Source: Clavibacter phaseoli (GTDB taxonomy: Bacteria; Actinomycetota; Actinomycetes; Actinomycetales; Microbacteriaceae). From it: a DNA stretch of 64,000 nucleotides. Shown here piece after piece: positions 16,428-24,861 of this stretch. The stretch spans positions 744,001 through 808,000 of the forward strand of contig NZ_CP040786.1 in NCBI RefSeq assembly GCF_021922925.1. The letters run 5' to 3'. The translations under genes and the position numbers were made by a program. The notes beneath the pieces are model-generated. The model searched no databases. It was not told where the DNA came from and was given only the letters and a program-made list of their open reading frames with translations. The stretch's first letter is position 1; each line of letters starts with the position of its first letter.

Positions 16428-17912
16428 ATGCGCCCCCGACACCGCTCCCGCCTCCGGCCGCTGCTGGAGCCCGCCGCCGGCGTGGCGTACGTCCTCCTCT
16501 GCCTCTGGGTCGGGCTCGGCGGCGCACTGCAGGAGCACGGCTTCGCGTACACCGTGACGGTGGCGGCGTACGGCGTCGCGATCGCGACGGCGCGGTCGGC
16601 GCCGCGGTCCGCGCTCGTCATCGTGCTCGTCCTCCCCACCCTGCAGATGCTCGGGGCCTCCGGCCTGGGACCGCTGCTGGGCCTCGTGGCGCCGCCGGAC
16701 CCGTCCGCGTGGCCGGTCGCCGGGGCGGCGCTCGTCGTCGCGTTCGCGATCGGGCGCACCGCGGGCCCGACCGTGCGCGCCGCCGCCCTCGCGGTCGGCG
16801 CGTTCCAGGCGGTGTGCCTGGGCTTCGCGATGTCGGCGTCCGGATACCAGACCGCATGGCAGAGCCTGCCGTCCGCGACGGAGCGCGACGCCGTGTCGGT
16901 GGGCCTCGCGCTCCTGCTGGCGGGCGTCGCCGCGGTCTTCTACCTCGGTGCCTGGGCTCTGGGAGTCTCGCTGCAGCTGGGCGGTCGCGGCACGACGGAC
17001 CGGGCGCGTCGCGCCATGGCGGACCGGGCCCGTCGCGCCCGGGCGGACCGTGCCCGTCTCGTGCGCGCCGAGGCGGACCTCGAGGTCGCGGGCGTGGAGC
17101 TGCGGATCGCGCAGGAGCGCAGCGGCATCGCGCAGGAGGTGCACGACGTGCTGGCGCACTCGCTCGCCGTCGTGGTCGCCGTGGCCGACGGATCACGGTT
17201 CCTGCGCGAGACCCGGCCGGAGACCACGGAGGAGGCGTTGCGGGAGATCGCGGGGACGGCCCGGTCGGCGCTGCTCGACCTGCGCGGCCTCATCGAGGAG
17301 CTGACCGACGACGCGCACCGGCCGCAGCCGAACCTCGCCGACCTGCCCGCGCTCGTGCGGGGCATGGCGGCCACCGGGATGCGCGTCGACCTCCGCACGA
17401 CCGGGCGGCCCGGCGGGCTCACGCCGTCGCAGCAGCTCAGCGTCTACCGGATCGTGCAGGAGAGCCTGACGAACGCGCTCAAGCACACGCGGGGGGCCCC
17501 GACCGTCGACGTCTCGTTCGTCTGGGAGGGGCCGGGCCTCGCGCTGACGGTGCGGAGCCGCGGATCCGAGCCCGAGCCGGAGCCGGCCTCCACGCTGCCG
17601 CCGGCCCGATCGCGCGGCGGCTTCGGCGTCGGCAGCATGCAGGAGCGGGCGCGGCTCGCGGGCGGGTGGCTCACGGCGGAGCGCACGGATCCCGAGGAGG
17701 GCGACGCGACCGACGGCTACCTGGTGACGGCGTTCCTGCCGACGTACGGCGAGCACCCGGGCGACGGGCGGCGTCCGGCGGAGGCGCGGGCCGCGGACGA
17801 GCGGGACGCGGAGGCGGCCGCGGCCGCGGCCGCGGCGGACCCTGCGCGCGAGGACGGGGACGCCGCGGCCGACGACGGCCCGCGCGACGACCGGGCGGAG
17901 GACGCGGCATGA
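16428..17912 (+). CDS. sensor histidine kinase (HisKA_3, NarL-system type)
   Basis: A 494-residue membrane kinase. The first 185 residues contain about five or six hydrophobic segments, a membrane-embedded sensor without a large extracellular domain. A basic coiled-coil-like linker (DRARRARADRARLVRAEADL) leads to the dimerisation helix EVHDVLAHSLAVVV, with the phosphorylated histidine at residue 239. The ATPase domain shows YRIVQESLTNALKHT (N-box) and GGFGVGSMQERARLAGG (G-box). The last 50 residues are an Ala/Asp/Glu-rich tail encoded by a hexamer repeat. The stop overlaps the response-regulator ATG as ATGA, so the two are a coupled pair. Confidence 0.9.
   Translation: MRPRHRSRLRPLLEPAAGVAYVLLCLWVGLGGALQEHGFAYTVTVAAYGVAIATARSAPRSALVIVLVLPTLQMLGASGLGPLLGLVAPPDPSAWPVAGAALVVAFAIGRTAGPTVRAAALAVGAFQAVCLGFAMSASGYQTAWQSLPSATERDAVSVGLALLLAGVAAVFYLGAWALGVSLQLGGRGTTDRARRAMADRARRARADRARLVRAEADLEVAGVELRIAQERSGIAQEVHDVLAHSLAVVVAVADGSRFLRETRPETTEEALREIAGTARSALLDLRGLIEELTDDAHRPQPNLADLPALVRGMAATGMRVDLRTTGRPGGLTPSQQLSVYRIVQESLTNALKHTRGAPTVDVSFVWEGPGLALTVRSRGSEPEPEPASTLPPARSRGGFGVGSMQERARLAGGWLTAERTDPEEGDATDGYLVTAFLPTYGEHPGDGRRPAEARAADERDAEAAAAAAAADPAREDGDAAADDGPRDDRAEDAA
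17814..17837 (+). repeat. GCGGCC hexanucleotide tandem repeat in kinase tail
   Basis: Four in-frame copies of GCGGCC (the last ends in G) encode an Ala run in the kinase's acidic tail. Copy number could vary by slippage without shifting frame. Confidence 0.7.
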
Positions 17913-18598
17913 CCGACCAGCCGCCGCGCCGGATCCGCCTCGTCATCGTCGACGACCAGCGCCTCTTCATCTACGGGATCCGCATGCTCATCGAGTCGCA
18001 GCCCGACCTCGAGCTCGTCGGCTCCGCGACCGACGGGCGCGAGGCCGTCGACCTCGTGACGTCCACGCGGCCCGACATCGTGCTCATGGACATCCGCATG
18101 CCGGTGATGAGCGGGATCGAGGCGACGCACCGGATCACCCGCGACGACCCGGACGCGGTCGAGGGCGCGCCGGACTCGCGGCCGCGGGTCGTGATCCTCA
18201 CCACGTTCCAGCAGCAGGAGGCCCTGTTCCAGTCGATGCGGCACGGCGCCAGCGCCTTCATCACCAAGGACGCGACGCCCGAGACGCTGCTCGAGACGAT
18301 CCGCGCGGTGCACGCGGGCGACGCCGCCCCGATGCCGCTCACGGACCTCGTGGCGTCGCACGCGCGCGCCTCCGCGGCGATGCAGCCCGAGCGCGCGCTC
18401 GCCGCCCTGTCGCCACGCGAGCGCGAGGTCTTCCTGCTCGCCGCGAAGGGGCTGCGCAACGCCGAGATCGCCGCGGCCGCCTCCATCAGCGAGACGACCG
18501 TGAAGACCCACGTCAGCAGCATCCTCGCGAAGCTCGACCTCCGCAGCCGCGCGCAGATCGTCGTGCACGCGTACGAGAACCGGCTGCTGAGCTCGTGA
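17909..18598 (+). CDS. LuxR/NarL-family response regulator
   Basis: A 229-residue regulator with a receiver domain (about 8-135) and a C-terminal LuxR-type helix-turn-helix. VIVDDQ supplies the acidic pocket, LMDIRMP places the phosphoacceptor at Asp 61, and ILTTF and ITKDAT carry the conserved Thr and Lys. LSPREREVFLLAAKGLRNAEIA and TVKTHVSSILAKLDL are the DNA-binding signature. It is the partner of the preceding kinase (ATGA overlap). Target genes are not evident; the neighbouring AAA+ ATPase is one candidate by proximity. Confidence 0.92.
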   Translation: MTDQPPRRIRLVIVDDQRLFIYGIRMLIESQPDLELVGSATDGREAVDLVTSTRPDIVLMDIRMPVMSGIEATHRITRDDPDAVEGAPDSRPRVVILTTFQQQEALFQSMRHGASAFITKDATPETLLETIRAVHAGDAAPMPLTDLVASHARASAAMQPERALAALSPREREVFLLAAKGLRNAEIAAAASISETTVKTHVSSILAKLDLRSRAQIVVHAYENRLLSS

Positions 18599-18616
18599 CC
18601 GGGGTCGCGGACGGCG

Positions 18617-20071
18617 TCAGCCCGCCGACACCCGCCGCCCCTGCACGTGCACGCCCGAGATCGCCGGCTCACGCAGCCCCATCAGGAGGGTGAACAGGAT
18701 CTGGTCGGTGGCGCGGTCGGCGTCGTCCGCACGGATCCCGTGGGCGAGCGTGAGGGCGAGCGGCTCCCAGAGGTCCGGCGTGATCGTGAGGAAGTCGGCG
18801 TCCTTGCCGACGTCGAGGTTGCCGTAGCGGTCCTCCATGTCGAGCGCGCGGGCGCCGGCGAGCGTGCCGGTGAACAGGAGCTCGGCCGCGTCGATCTCCT
18901 CGCCCGCGTCTCCAGGCTCCGACAGGTGCACCTTGAAGGCGTCGTTGAGCACACGGGAGACGAGCCACTCGTCGCCGGCGCCCACGTCGGATCCGATCGC
19001 CACGTTCACGCCCGACGCGACCGTGCGCCGCCACGGCATCGTGCCGGAGCCGAGGAACTGCTGCGACGTCGGGCAGTGCGCGATGCTGCTGCCGGTCTCG
19101 GCGAGGCGCGCGAGCTCGGAGTCCTGGCAGTGCACCGCGTGGGCGAAGACGCTGCGGCGGCCGAGGAGGCTGGATCCGCCCCGCTCCGACCCGGGGAGGA
19201 AGAGCCCGTCGTAGGTGTCGAGGTAGGTGTCCGTGCCGAACACCTGCCGGACCGCGGCGATCTCGCCCGTGCCCGGTCGGTCGTTCTCGTTGAGGTGCGA
19301 GTGGAAGTGGACGCCCTTGCCGCGAGCCACGTCGTACAGCTCGCCGAGGCCGCGGAGCGTCGTCGGCGTGACCGACAGGCTGAACCGGGGGACGATCGCG
19401 ACCTGGAGCGTCGCGGTGGTCGCGTCGCCCGTGTCGACGGCGTGCCAGCGGTCGATCTCCGCGCAGGACAGCGCGATCGCGTCCTCCTCCGAGGTGAGGA
19501 GCGGCGCGGCGGGGCCGGAGCCGACCGTCTGGATGCCGCGGCCGCTCACGAGGCGGAGGCCCGCGTCGCGGGAGGCCTCGAACAGGGCGTCCTGCGCGTG
19601 CGGGAACGCGGATCCGAACACGAGCGCGCTCGTCGTGCCCGCCATGATCCGGCGGCGCGTGAAGTCCGCCGCGATCATGCGCGCGAAGCCCTCGTCCTCG
19701 AGCCGCGCCTCGGACGGGAACACGCACGAGTCGAGCCACTCGAGGAGCTGGCCGCCGCCGTGCGCGCTCGTCGTGTAAGTCTGCGGGAAGTGCACGTGCG
19801 CGTCGACGAAGCCGGGGATCAGGAAGTCGGACGCGTCGCCGTGCGCGGGGGCGTCGGCGAACGCGGCGGGGAGCTCGCGGAACGGGCCGACCCAGGCGAT
19901 GCGTCCGGCGTCGTCGACCGCGAGCGCGCCGTCGGGCACCGAGACGAGGTGGCGGCGGGCGTCCTGCACGAGCGGGGATCCGGTGATGTGGAGGACGTGG
20001 CCGCGGTGGACGGCGCGGCGGGAGGCGGTGGCGGGCGGTGCGGGGGTGCTGGTGGTCCGGTGGTCGGTCAT
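18617..20071 (-). CDS. guaD: guanine deaminase
   Basis: A 484-residue amidohydrolase-superfamily enzyme converting guanine to xanthine and ammonia. The zinc HxH is in PGFVDAHVHFPQ, the guanine-deaminase hallmark PQTYTTSAHGG follows, and FHSHLNEN and VFAHAVHC provide the second-sphere histidines. AHCPTSQQFLGSG and GSDVGAGD give the catalytic and metal-binding aspartate region. There is no signal peptide. Its product is the substrate of the xanthine dehydrogenase encoded at 24.9-28.6 kb, so it forms part of a guanine-salvage/degradation route, although three membrane-protein genes lie between. Confidence 0.92.
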   Translation of the reverse strand: MTDHRTTSTPAPPATASRRAVHRGHVLHITGSPLVQDARRHLVSVPDGALAVDDAGRIAWVGPFRELPAAFADAPAHGDASDFLIPGFVDAHVHFPQTYTTSAHGGGQLLEWLDSCVFPSEARLEDEGFARMIAADFTRRRIMAGTTSALVFGSAFPHAQDALFEASRDAGLRLVSGRGIQTVGSGPAAPLLTSEEDAIALSCAEIDRWHAVDTGDATTATLQVAIVPRFSLSVTPTTLRGLGELYDVARGKGVHFHSHLNENDRPGTGEIAAVRQVFGTDTYLDTYDGLFLPGSERGGSSLLGRRSVFAHAVHCQDSELARLAETGSSIAHCPTSQQFLGSGTMPWRRTVASGVNVAIGSDVGAGDEWLVSRVLNDAFKVHLSEPGDAGEEIDAAELLFTGTLAGARALDMEDRYGNLDVGKDADFLTITPDLWEPLALTLAHGIRADDADRATDQILFTLLMGLREPAISGVHVQGRRVSAG

Positions 20072-20208
20072 GCGGATCCGTTCGCTCGGCTGATGCGCGG
20101 CGGTGCTGGGTGGCGGGGCCCGACGTCGCTCGCGCGGAGGACGTGACCCCGCGGCGACAGGGAGCTGCGCGTCGTGCGGGATCGGGCGCCCGGTCGATGG
20201 TCGGGCCC

Positions 20209-20227
20209 GGAGCGGTCCCGCCGCTCC
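20209..20227. terminator. hairpin in the 20072-20295 intergenic region
   Basis: GGAGCGG pairs with CCGCTCC over a 5-nt loop. It lies about 70 nt past the last gene of the membrane-protein triplet and upstream of guaD, the only clear structure in this 224-bp gap. Confidence 0.45.
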
Positions 20228-20295
20228 GACACGCCGCGCGCGGCGGCGGCGCTCAGGAAGCGGTGACCCTTCTCGGCGCGGTGACGCCGGCGCGC

Positions 20296-20937
20296 TCAGG
20301 TCGGGGGTCGTCGTCCCGGTCCGGCGGTCGGGCCCGGGCCGGCGTCGCCCGCGCCCGCGTCGGTCGGAGCGTCGGGGGCGCGATCCTGGTCGAGCAGCGG
20401 CTGGAGGAGCGCGTCGATCTGCGCGACGCGCCGGCGCCGGACGACGGCCATGACCGCGGCGGCCACGGCCATCACCGCGGGCAGCGTCCACGCGAAGGGC
20501 GGCCCGCCGAGCACGCCCACGGCGACGGTGCCGACGAGGAGCACCGCCGCGACGAGCACGGCCCAGGGTCCGCCGAGCTGGTCGTGGAGCTCGCGTCGAC
20601 GGAGCAGCAGCCACCGCCACGAGTCGGCGTCGGCGTCCGCGGGGAGGCGGCCGTCGTCGATCGCCTCGGAGACGGCGACCCAGCGCATGCGGGACGGGGC
20701 CCCGCGGCGCCGGCGGGAGAGGACGAACGTGAGGACGACGCCCGCGAACGCGCCGACCGTGAGCGTCGCCAGGATCCGGTCGGCGTCAACCTCGTTTCCG
20801 AGCGCGACGCGCGAGTAGATCGTGATCGCGGCGTAGGCGAGGGCGATGCCCATCGCCGGCACGATCGCTGGGGCGTCCGCGAGCCGGCGTCGGGCGCGCC
20901 GCAGCCGGCCGTGCGGCGGGGGAGCGGTGCCGGTCAC
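20296..20937 (-). CDS. tandem paralogous membrane protein, copy 3 of 3
   Basis: A 213-residue protein with two N-terminal membrane segments, a soluble middle, two more membrane segments and a disordered Pro/Asp/Gly-rich C-terminus. The middle carries the signature shared by the triplet: SEAIDDGRLPADADADSWRW, then RRRELHDQ. After the last helix comes IDALLQPL, also shared. No named family is recognised. It is 13 nt downstream of the preceding paralogue and the last gene of the run. Its function is unknown; membrane topology places the conserved LPxxAD...W motif on the side of the basic RRRR stretches, that is, in the cytoplasm. Confidence 0.78.
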   Translation of the reverse strand: MTGTAPPPHGRLRRARRRLADAPAIVPAMGIALAYAAITIYSRVALGNEVDADRILATLTVGAFAGVVLTFVLSRRRRGAPSRMRWVAVSEAIDDGRLPADADADSWRWLLLRRRELHDQLGGPWAVLVAAVLLVGTVAVGVLGGPPFAWTLPAVMAVAAAVMAVVRRRRVAQIDALLQPLLDQDRAPDAPTDAGAGDAGPGPTAGPGRRPPT

Positions 20938-20950
20938 GGTCGGGCGCGGA

Positions 20951-21529
20951 TCAGGCGCTGCCGGGGCGCGCGGGAGCCTCCGCGTCGACGGGTCCGCGTG
21001 CGCCGTCGCGCTCGTGCAGCTGCCGGAGCAGGTCGTCGATGCGGGGGATCGCGCGGCGGGCCTGCAGCACGCTGACGACGCCGAGGACGAGGAAGACGCC
21101 CAGGACGATCCAGCCGGCGGGCGACTCGGGGACGAAGACGATGGTCGCGATGCCCATCGCGACCAGCACGACCACGAGCACGGGCATGAGCCACAGCGAA
21201 CGCCGGAACTGACGGCGCCGCCACTCGAGGGCGGGGATCCACGTGGCGGGGTCGGCGTCGAGCGGGAGTCGCCGGCTCTTCAGGGACGTGGTCACTTCCG
21301 CCATCGTGTCGGCTCCGCCGCTGCGACGTCGCTGGCGGGCGACGACGAGCGTCAGCACACCGCTGAACAGCAGCGAGCCGATGACGGTCGCGATCGTGCG
21401 GCCGAGCGACAGCCCGTCGTCGAGCATGACGGCCTCGAGCAGGAGGCGGACGACGACGACGATGAGGAAGAGGACGAGGAAGACGATCCCGAGGGGAGCC
21501 CGCTGGAAGCGGTCGGACAGGGCCTTCAT
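20951..21529 (-). CDS. tandem paralogous membrane protein, copy 2 of 3
   Basis: A 192-residue member of the triplet. It has helices at about 13-35 and 47-66, then the shared block LKSRRLPLDADPATWIPALE followed by WRRRQFRRSLW, then two helices (about 116-155) and IPRIDDLLRQL. The N-terminal start ATG at 21529 overlaps as ATGA the stop of a 13-codon mini-ORF (21526-21567) that has its own GAGGAG ribosome site. The spacing to the next paralogue is 13 nt. Compared with the other two, it lacks the Pro/Ala-rich N-terminal extension. No function can be assigned. Confidence 0.76.
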   Translation of the reverse strand: MKALSDRFQRAPLGIVFLVLFLIVVVVRLLLEAVMLDDGLSLGRTIATVIGSLLFSGVLTLVVARQRRRSGGADTMAEVTTSLKSRRLPLDADPATWIPALEWRRRQFRRSLWLMPVLVVVLVAMGIATIVFVPESPAGWIVLGVFLVLGVVSVLQARRAIPRIDDLLRQLHERDGARGPVDAEAPARPGSA

Positions 21530-21567
21530 GCGGGGGTGCCCCAAGTGCGGCGGGTCGTCGTCGTCAT
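21526..21567 (-). CDS. putative 13-codon leader ORF before paralogue 2
   Basis: ATG at 21567 opens MTTTTRRTWGTPA and stops in an ATGA overlap with the 192-residue membrane protein. GAGGAG sits about 5 nt before this ATG, while the downstream ATG has no good site of its own. Coupled translation is the simplest reading. Confidence 0.35.
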   Translation of the reverse strand: MTTTTRRTWGTPA

Positions 21568-21630
21568 GCTCGCTCCTCGGATGGGTCGGGCGGCCGGTCG
21601 GTGGCGGGTGCGCGCGGCAGCGGGCCGAGC

Positions 21631-22263
21631 TTATCCAGCAGCCGGGGGAATGCGGTCGTGCGGGGAGGGCGGCGCCCAGCCGGCCCGGCGCTCCTCCTCC
21701 GCGCGCGCCCGCTCCTGCAGCGGGATGAGGAGGGCGTCCACGCTGTCGCGACGCCGCTGTCGCGACACGATCTGCGACGCGGCGTAGGGGACGAACAGGG
21801 CGAGGAAGGCGACGTACGCCACGGGCAGGGCCTCGCTCGCGTGCGGAGCGAGGAAGGCGAGGCCGACGACCAGCACGAGCGCGACCGGCACGCCCCACGC
21901 CTCCTGGCGGATCCGCCGACGCCGCCGGTCGAGCGCGTCCTGCCACGCGGTCGGATCCGCTCCCGCCGGGAGCCCGCCGTCCTCGGCGGCCTCCGACACC
22001 TCGACGTCGCTGGGCGACCCGGGGTGGTGCGAACGGGTGAGCCGTCGTGCGCCCGCCATCGCGGCCCCGGCGACGAGGGCGACCACGGCGCGCAGGATCA
22101 CCGTGCCGGTGCCCTCCGGCGGCCGGTCGAGGTCGAGCGCCCACAGCCAGGCGAAGACCAGGACCGCGAACGCGAGCGCCGGCGCGACGGACGGGGCGTC
22201 GTGCCACGCCCGCCGGACCCGCCGGAACAGGGGCTGCCCGCGGTCGGGTGCGGTCGGGGTCAT
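21631..22263 (-). CDS. tandem paralogous membrane protein, copy 1 of 3
   Basis: A 210-residue protein, first of the triplet in transcription order. It has two helices (about 27-47 and 55-73), the shared block VSEAAEDGGLPAGADPTAWQ with DRRRRRIRQEAW, two further helices, and SVDALLIPLQER. The C-terminus is charged and probably disordered. A GAGGAGGC ribosome site precedes the ATG at 22263. It is divergent from xdhC. Similar architecture and order in all three genes imply tandem duplication followed by strong divergence. Confidence 0.78.
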   Translation of the reverse strand: MTPTAPDRGQPLFRRVRRAWHDAPSVAPALAFAVLVFAWLWALDLDRPPEGTGTVILRAVVALVAGAAMAGARRLTRSHHPGSPSDVEVSEAAEDGGLPAGADPTAWQDALDRRRRRIRQEAWGVPVALVLVVGLAFLAPHASEALPVAYVAFLALFVPYAASQIVSRQRRRDSVDALLIPLQERARAEEERRAGWAPPSPHDRIPPAAG

Positions 22264-22452
22264 GCGGCCTCCTCGGGCGCGGCGGATGCGCGCGCGTCGC
22301 CGCGGGAGGATCCCCCCGGCATCCGCGTCCCACCCTACGCAGGGGCCGTGCGAGGCTTGAGGCGGGCGGTGCCCTCCCGATCCGAGCGGTCGCCGCCCGA
22401 CCCGCCCGCCCGTCCCGCGCCCGCTCGCCGGCGCTCCCCATCCGGAGGTGCC

Positions 22453-23559
22453 GTGCTCGAGATCGCCGCCGAGGTGCTCGATGCCCTCGCCGACGGCCGC
22501 CGTCTCGCCGTCGCGTGCGTCACCGCCGTGCTCGGCAGCGCGCCCCGCGCGGCGGGCACCGCGATGGCGGTCGACGACCGGGGCCGGGTCATCGGATCCA
22601 TCTCCGGCGGATGCGTCGAGGGCGCGGTCGTCGAGGTCGCGACCGGCGTGCTCGACGACGGGGTGCCCGCGCTCACGTCCTTCGGCGTCAGCGACGACGA
22701 CGCGTTCCAGGTCGGGCTCACGTGCGGCGGGCGGATCGGCGTGGTCGTCGTGGAGGTCGCGCCCGCCGGCGACGCGCGGTCGCCCGTGTCCGACGCCGTG
22801 CGCGCCGCGCTCGAGGACGCCCGCGCCGGCCGCGCCGCGTCGCTCGCGCTCGTGCTGGAGGGACCGGCCGTCGGCACGTGGATCACGAGCGCGGCCGACC
22901 CCGCGGTCGACGCGGCCGTGGGCATCGACGCCGCCCGGCGGATCCGCGCCGAGCTCGCCGCCCGCCTCGCCGCCGGACGCTCGGGCACCACGGAGGTCGA
23001 CTACGCAGACGGACCACTACGCGTCCTCCACCTCGTCGCCGCGCCGCCGCCCCGCCTGATCGTGTTCGGCGCCGTCGACTTCTCCGGCGCGCTCGCCGAC
23101 GCGGCCGCGCTGCTCGGCTACCGGGTGACCGTCTGCGACGCCCGGCCGGCCTTCGCGACCCGCGCCCGCTTCCCGTCCGCGCACGAGGTGGTCGCGCAGT
23201 GGCCGGACGAGTACCTCGCGCGCACCGCGGTCGACGCCCGCACCGTGATCTGCGTGCTCACCCACGACGACCGCTTCGACGTGCCGCTGCTGGTCGCCGC
23301 GCTCCGACTGCCGGTCGCGTTCGTCGGGGCGATGGGATCCCGCGCCACCGACGTGCGCCGCCGCGCGCTGCTCGTGGAGGAGGGCGTGACGGAGGCCGAG
23401 CTCGCGCGCCTCCGCTCGCCCATCGGCCTCGACATCGGCGCGTCGACGCCCCAGGAGACGGCCGTGTCGATCCTCGCCGAGGTGCTCGCCGCGCGCGCCG
23501 GGTCCGCGGGCGCGCCGCTGACGACGACCTCCGGCCCCATCCACCGGGAGACCGCATGA
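22453..23559 (+). CDS. XdhC/CoxF-family molybdenum-cofactor maturation protein
   Basis: A 368-residue protein of the XdhC/CoxI family, which binds molybdenum cofactor, promotes its sulfuration and hands it to xanthine dehydrogenase. The XdhC_CoxI domain is at the N-terminus: VTAVLGSAPRAAGTAMAVDD and GSISGGCVEGAVV, with the conserved cysteine. The C-terminal Rossmann-like XdhC_C domain has LIVFGAVDFSGALADAA, VTVCDARPAFATRARFP and AFVGAMGSRAT, ending in GLDIGASTPQETAVSILAE. The GTG at 22453 follows GGAGG at short spacing. The stop overlaps the permease ATG as ATGA. Confidence 0.9.
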   Translation: MLEIAAEVLDALADGRRLAVACVTAVLGSAPRAAGTAMAVDDRGRVIGSISGGCVEGAVVEVATGVLDDGVPALTSFGVSDDDAFQVGLTCGGRIGVVVVEVAPAGDARSPVSDAVRAALEDARAGRAASLALVLEGPAVGTWITSAADPAVDAAVGIDAARRIRAELAARLAAGRSGTTEVDYADGPLRVLHLVAAPPPRLIVFGAVDFSGALADAAALLGYRVTVCDARPAFATRARFPSAHEVVAQWPDEYLARTAVDARTVICVLTHDDRFDVPLLVAALRLPVAFVGAMGSRATDVRRRALLVEEGVTEAELARLRSPIGLDIGASTPQETAVSILAEVLAARAGSAGAPLTTTSGPIHRETA

Positions 23560-24839
23560 CCCCCGTCCCCGCGGCCGCCGCGCAGCCCGGCCTCGCCCGG
23601 CGCCTCGGCCTCCTCGACGCCACCGTGCTCGGCCTCGGCGCGATGATCGGCGCCGGGATCTTCGCGGTCATGCCCGCCGCCGCCCGCGCGGCAGGCGGCG
23701 GCCTCCTCGTCGGCCTCGCGATCGCGGCGGTCGTCGCCTTCTGCAACGCCACCGCGTCGGCGCAGCTCGCCGCCCGCTACCCGTCGTCCGGCGGCTCGTA
23801 CCTCTACGGCCGCGAACGGCTGGGGGAGTGGCCGGGCTTCCTCGCGGGCTGGTCGTTCGTCATCGGCAAGACCGCGAGCTGCGCGGCCATGGCCCTGACC
23901 TTCGCCGCGTACGCCGTGCCCGCGGCGTGGCAGCGGCCGGTGGCGGCGCTCGCCGTCGTCGCGCTCGCGACGGTCGGCTGCCTCGGCGTGACCCGCACCG
24001 CGAGGCTCGCCCGCGTGATCATCACGGTGGTCCTCGCGGTCATCGCCCTCGTGCTGGTCGCCGGCCTCGTCGCGGGCGGGCCGACCGCCGGCGCGGGGCC
24101 GGTCGCGGGCGTGGTCGACATCACCCCGTACGGCGTCCTCCAGTCGGCCGGGCTCCTGTTCTTCGCCTTCGCGGGGTACGCGCGCATCGCGACCATGGGG
24201 GAGGAGGTGCGGGATCCGGCCCGCACCATCCCGCGCGCGATCCTCCTCGCGCTCGGCGGCGCGCTCGTCGTCTACGCGCTCGTCGCCGTGACGCTGCTCG
24301 GGGTGCTCGGGGAGGCGCGGCTCGCCGGATCAACCGCGCCGCTCGCCGACGTCGTGCGCGACGCGGGCTGGGCGTGGGCCGTCCCGGTCGTCGGGATCGG
24401 TGCGGCGGCCGCGTGCCTCGGCGCGCTCCTGGCGCTGCTCGCCGGCATCGGGCGCACGTCGCTCGCGATGTCGCGCGAGGGCGACCTGCCGCGGTCGCTC
24501 GCCGTCGTGCACCCGCGGTACCGGGTGCCGCAGCGGGCCGAGATCGCGGTGGCCGTGGTCGTCGTCGCGCTCGTGCTCACGGTGGACCTCCGCGGCGTCG
24601 TGGGCTTCTCGTCCTTCGGCGTGCTGCTGTACTACGTGGTCGCCAACGCCGCGGCCTTCACGCAGGAGCGCGCGGACCGGCGCTACCCGCGGTGGCTGCA
24701 GGTCCTCGGCGTCGTCGGCTGCCTGGTGCTCGTGGCGACGCTGCCCGGGGCGTCCATCGCGGTGGGAGCCGGCGTGCTGCTGGTCGGCGTGGTCGGGCGC
24801 GCGGTCGTGCTGGCCCGTCGCCGCCGCGCCGCCGCCTGA
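23556..24839 (+). CDS. APC-superfamily permease (amino acid/purine-type)
   Basis: A 427-residue membrane protein with about 12 hydrophobic helices. The unwound helix 1 motif GLGAMIGAGIFAVMP is typical of APC transporters, and SSGGSYLYGRERLGEWPGFLAGW matches helices 2-3. FFAFAGYARIATMGEEVRDPARTIPRA is the helix 6 signature of this family. Coupling to xdhC by ATGA makes a purine or purine-derived substrate attractive, but this family usually moves amino acids, so the assignment stays open. Confidence 0.85.
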   Translation: MTPVPAAAAQPGLARRLGLLDATVLGLGAMIGAGIFAVMPAAARAAGGGLLVGLAIAAVVAFCNATASAQLAARYPSSGGSYLYGRERLGEWPGFLAGWSFVIGKTASCAAMALTFAAYAVPAAWQRPVAALAVVALATVGCLGVTRTARLARVIITVVLAVIALVLVAGLVAGGPTAGAGPVAGVVDITPYGVLQSAGLLFFAFAGYARIATMGEEVRDPARTIPRAILLALGGALVVYALVAVTLLGVLGEARLAGSTAPLADVVRDAGWAWAVPVVGIGAAAACLGALLALLAGIGRTSLAMSREGDLPRSLAVVHPRYRVPQRAEIAVAVVVVALVLTVDLRGVVGFSSFGVLLYYVVANAAAFTQERADRRYPRWLQVLGVVGCLVLVATLPGASIAVGAGVLLVGVVGRAVVLARRRRAAA

Positions 24840-24861
24840 TCGCAGAGCGGCGCCGCCCCCG

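Noticed and set aside
20296..22263. Triplet as transposon-related or prophage genes
   Set aside because: No transposase, terminal repeats or integrase; codon use and G+C match the neighbours.
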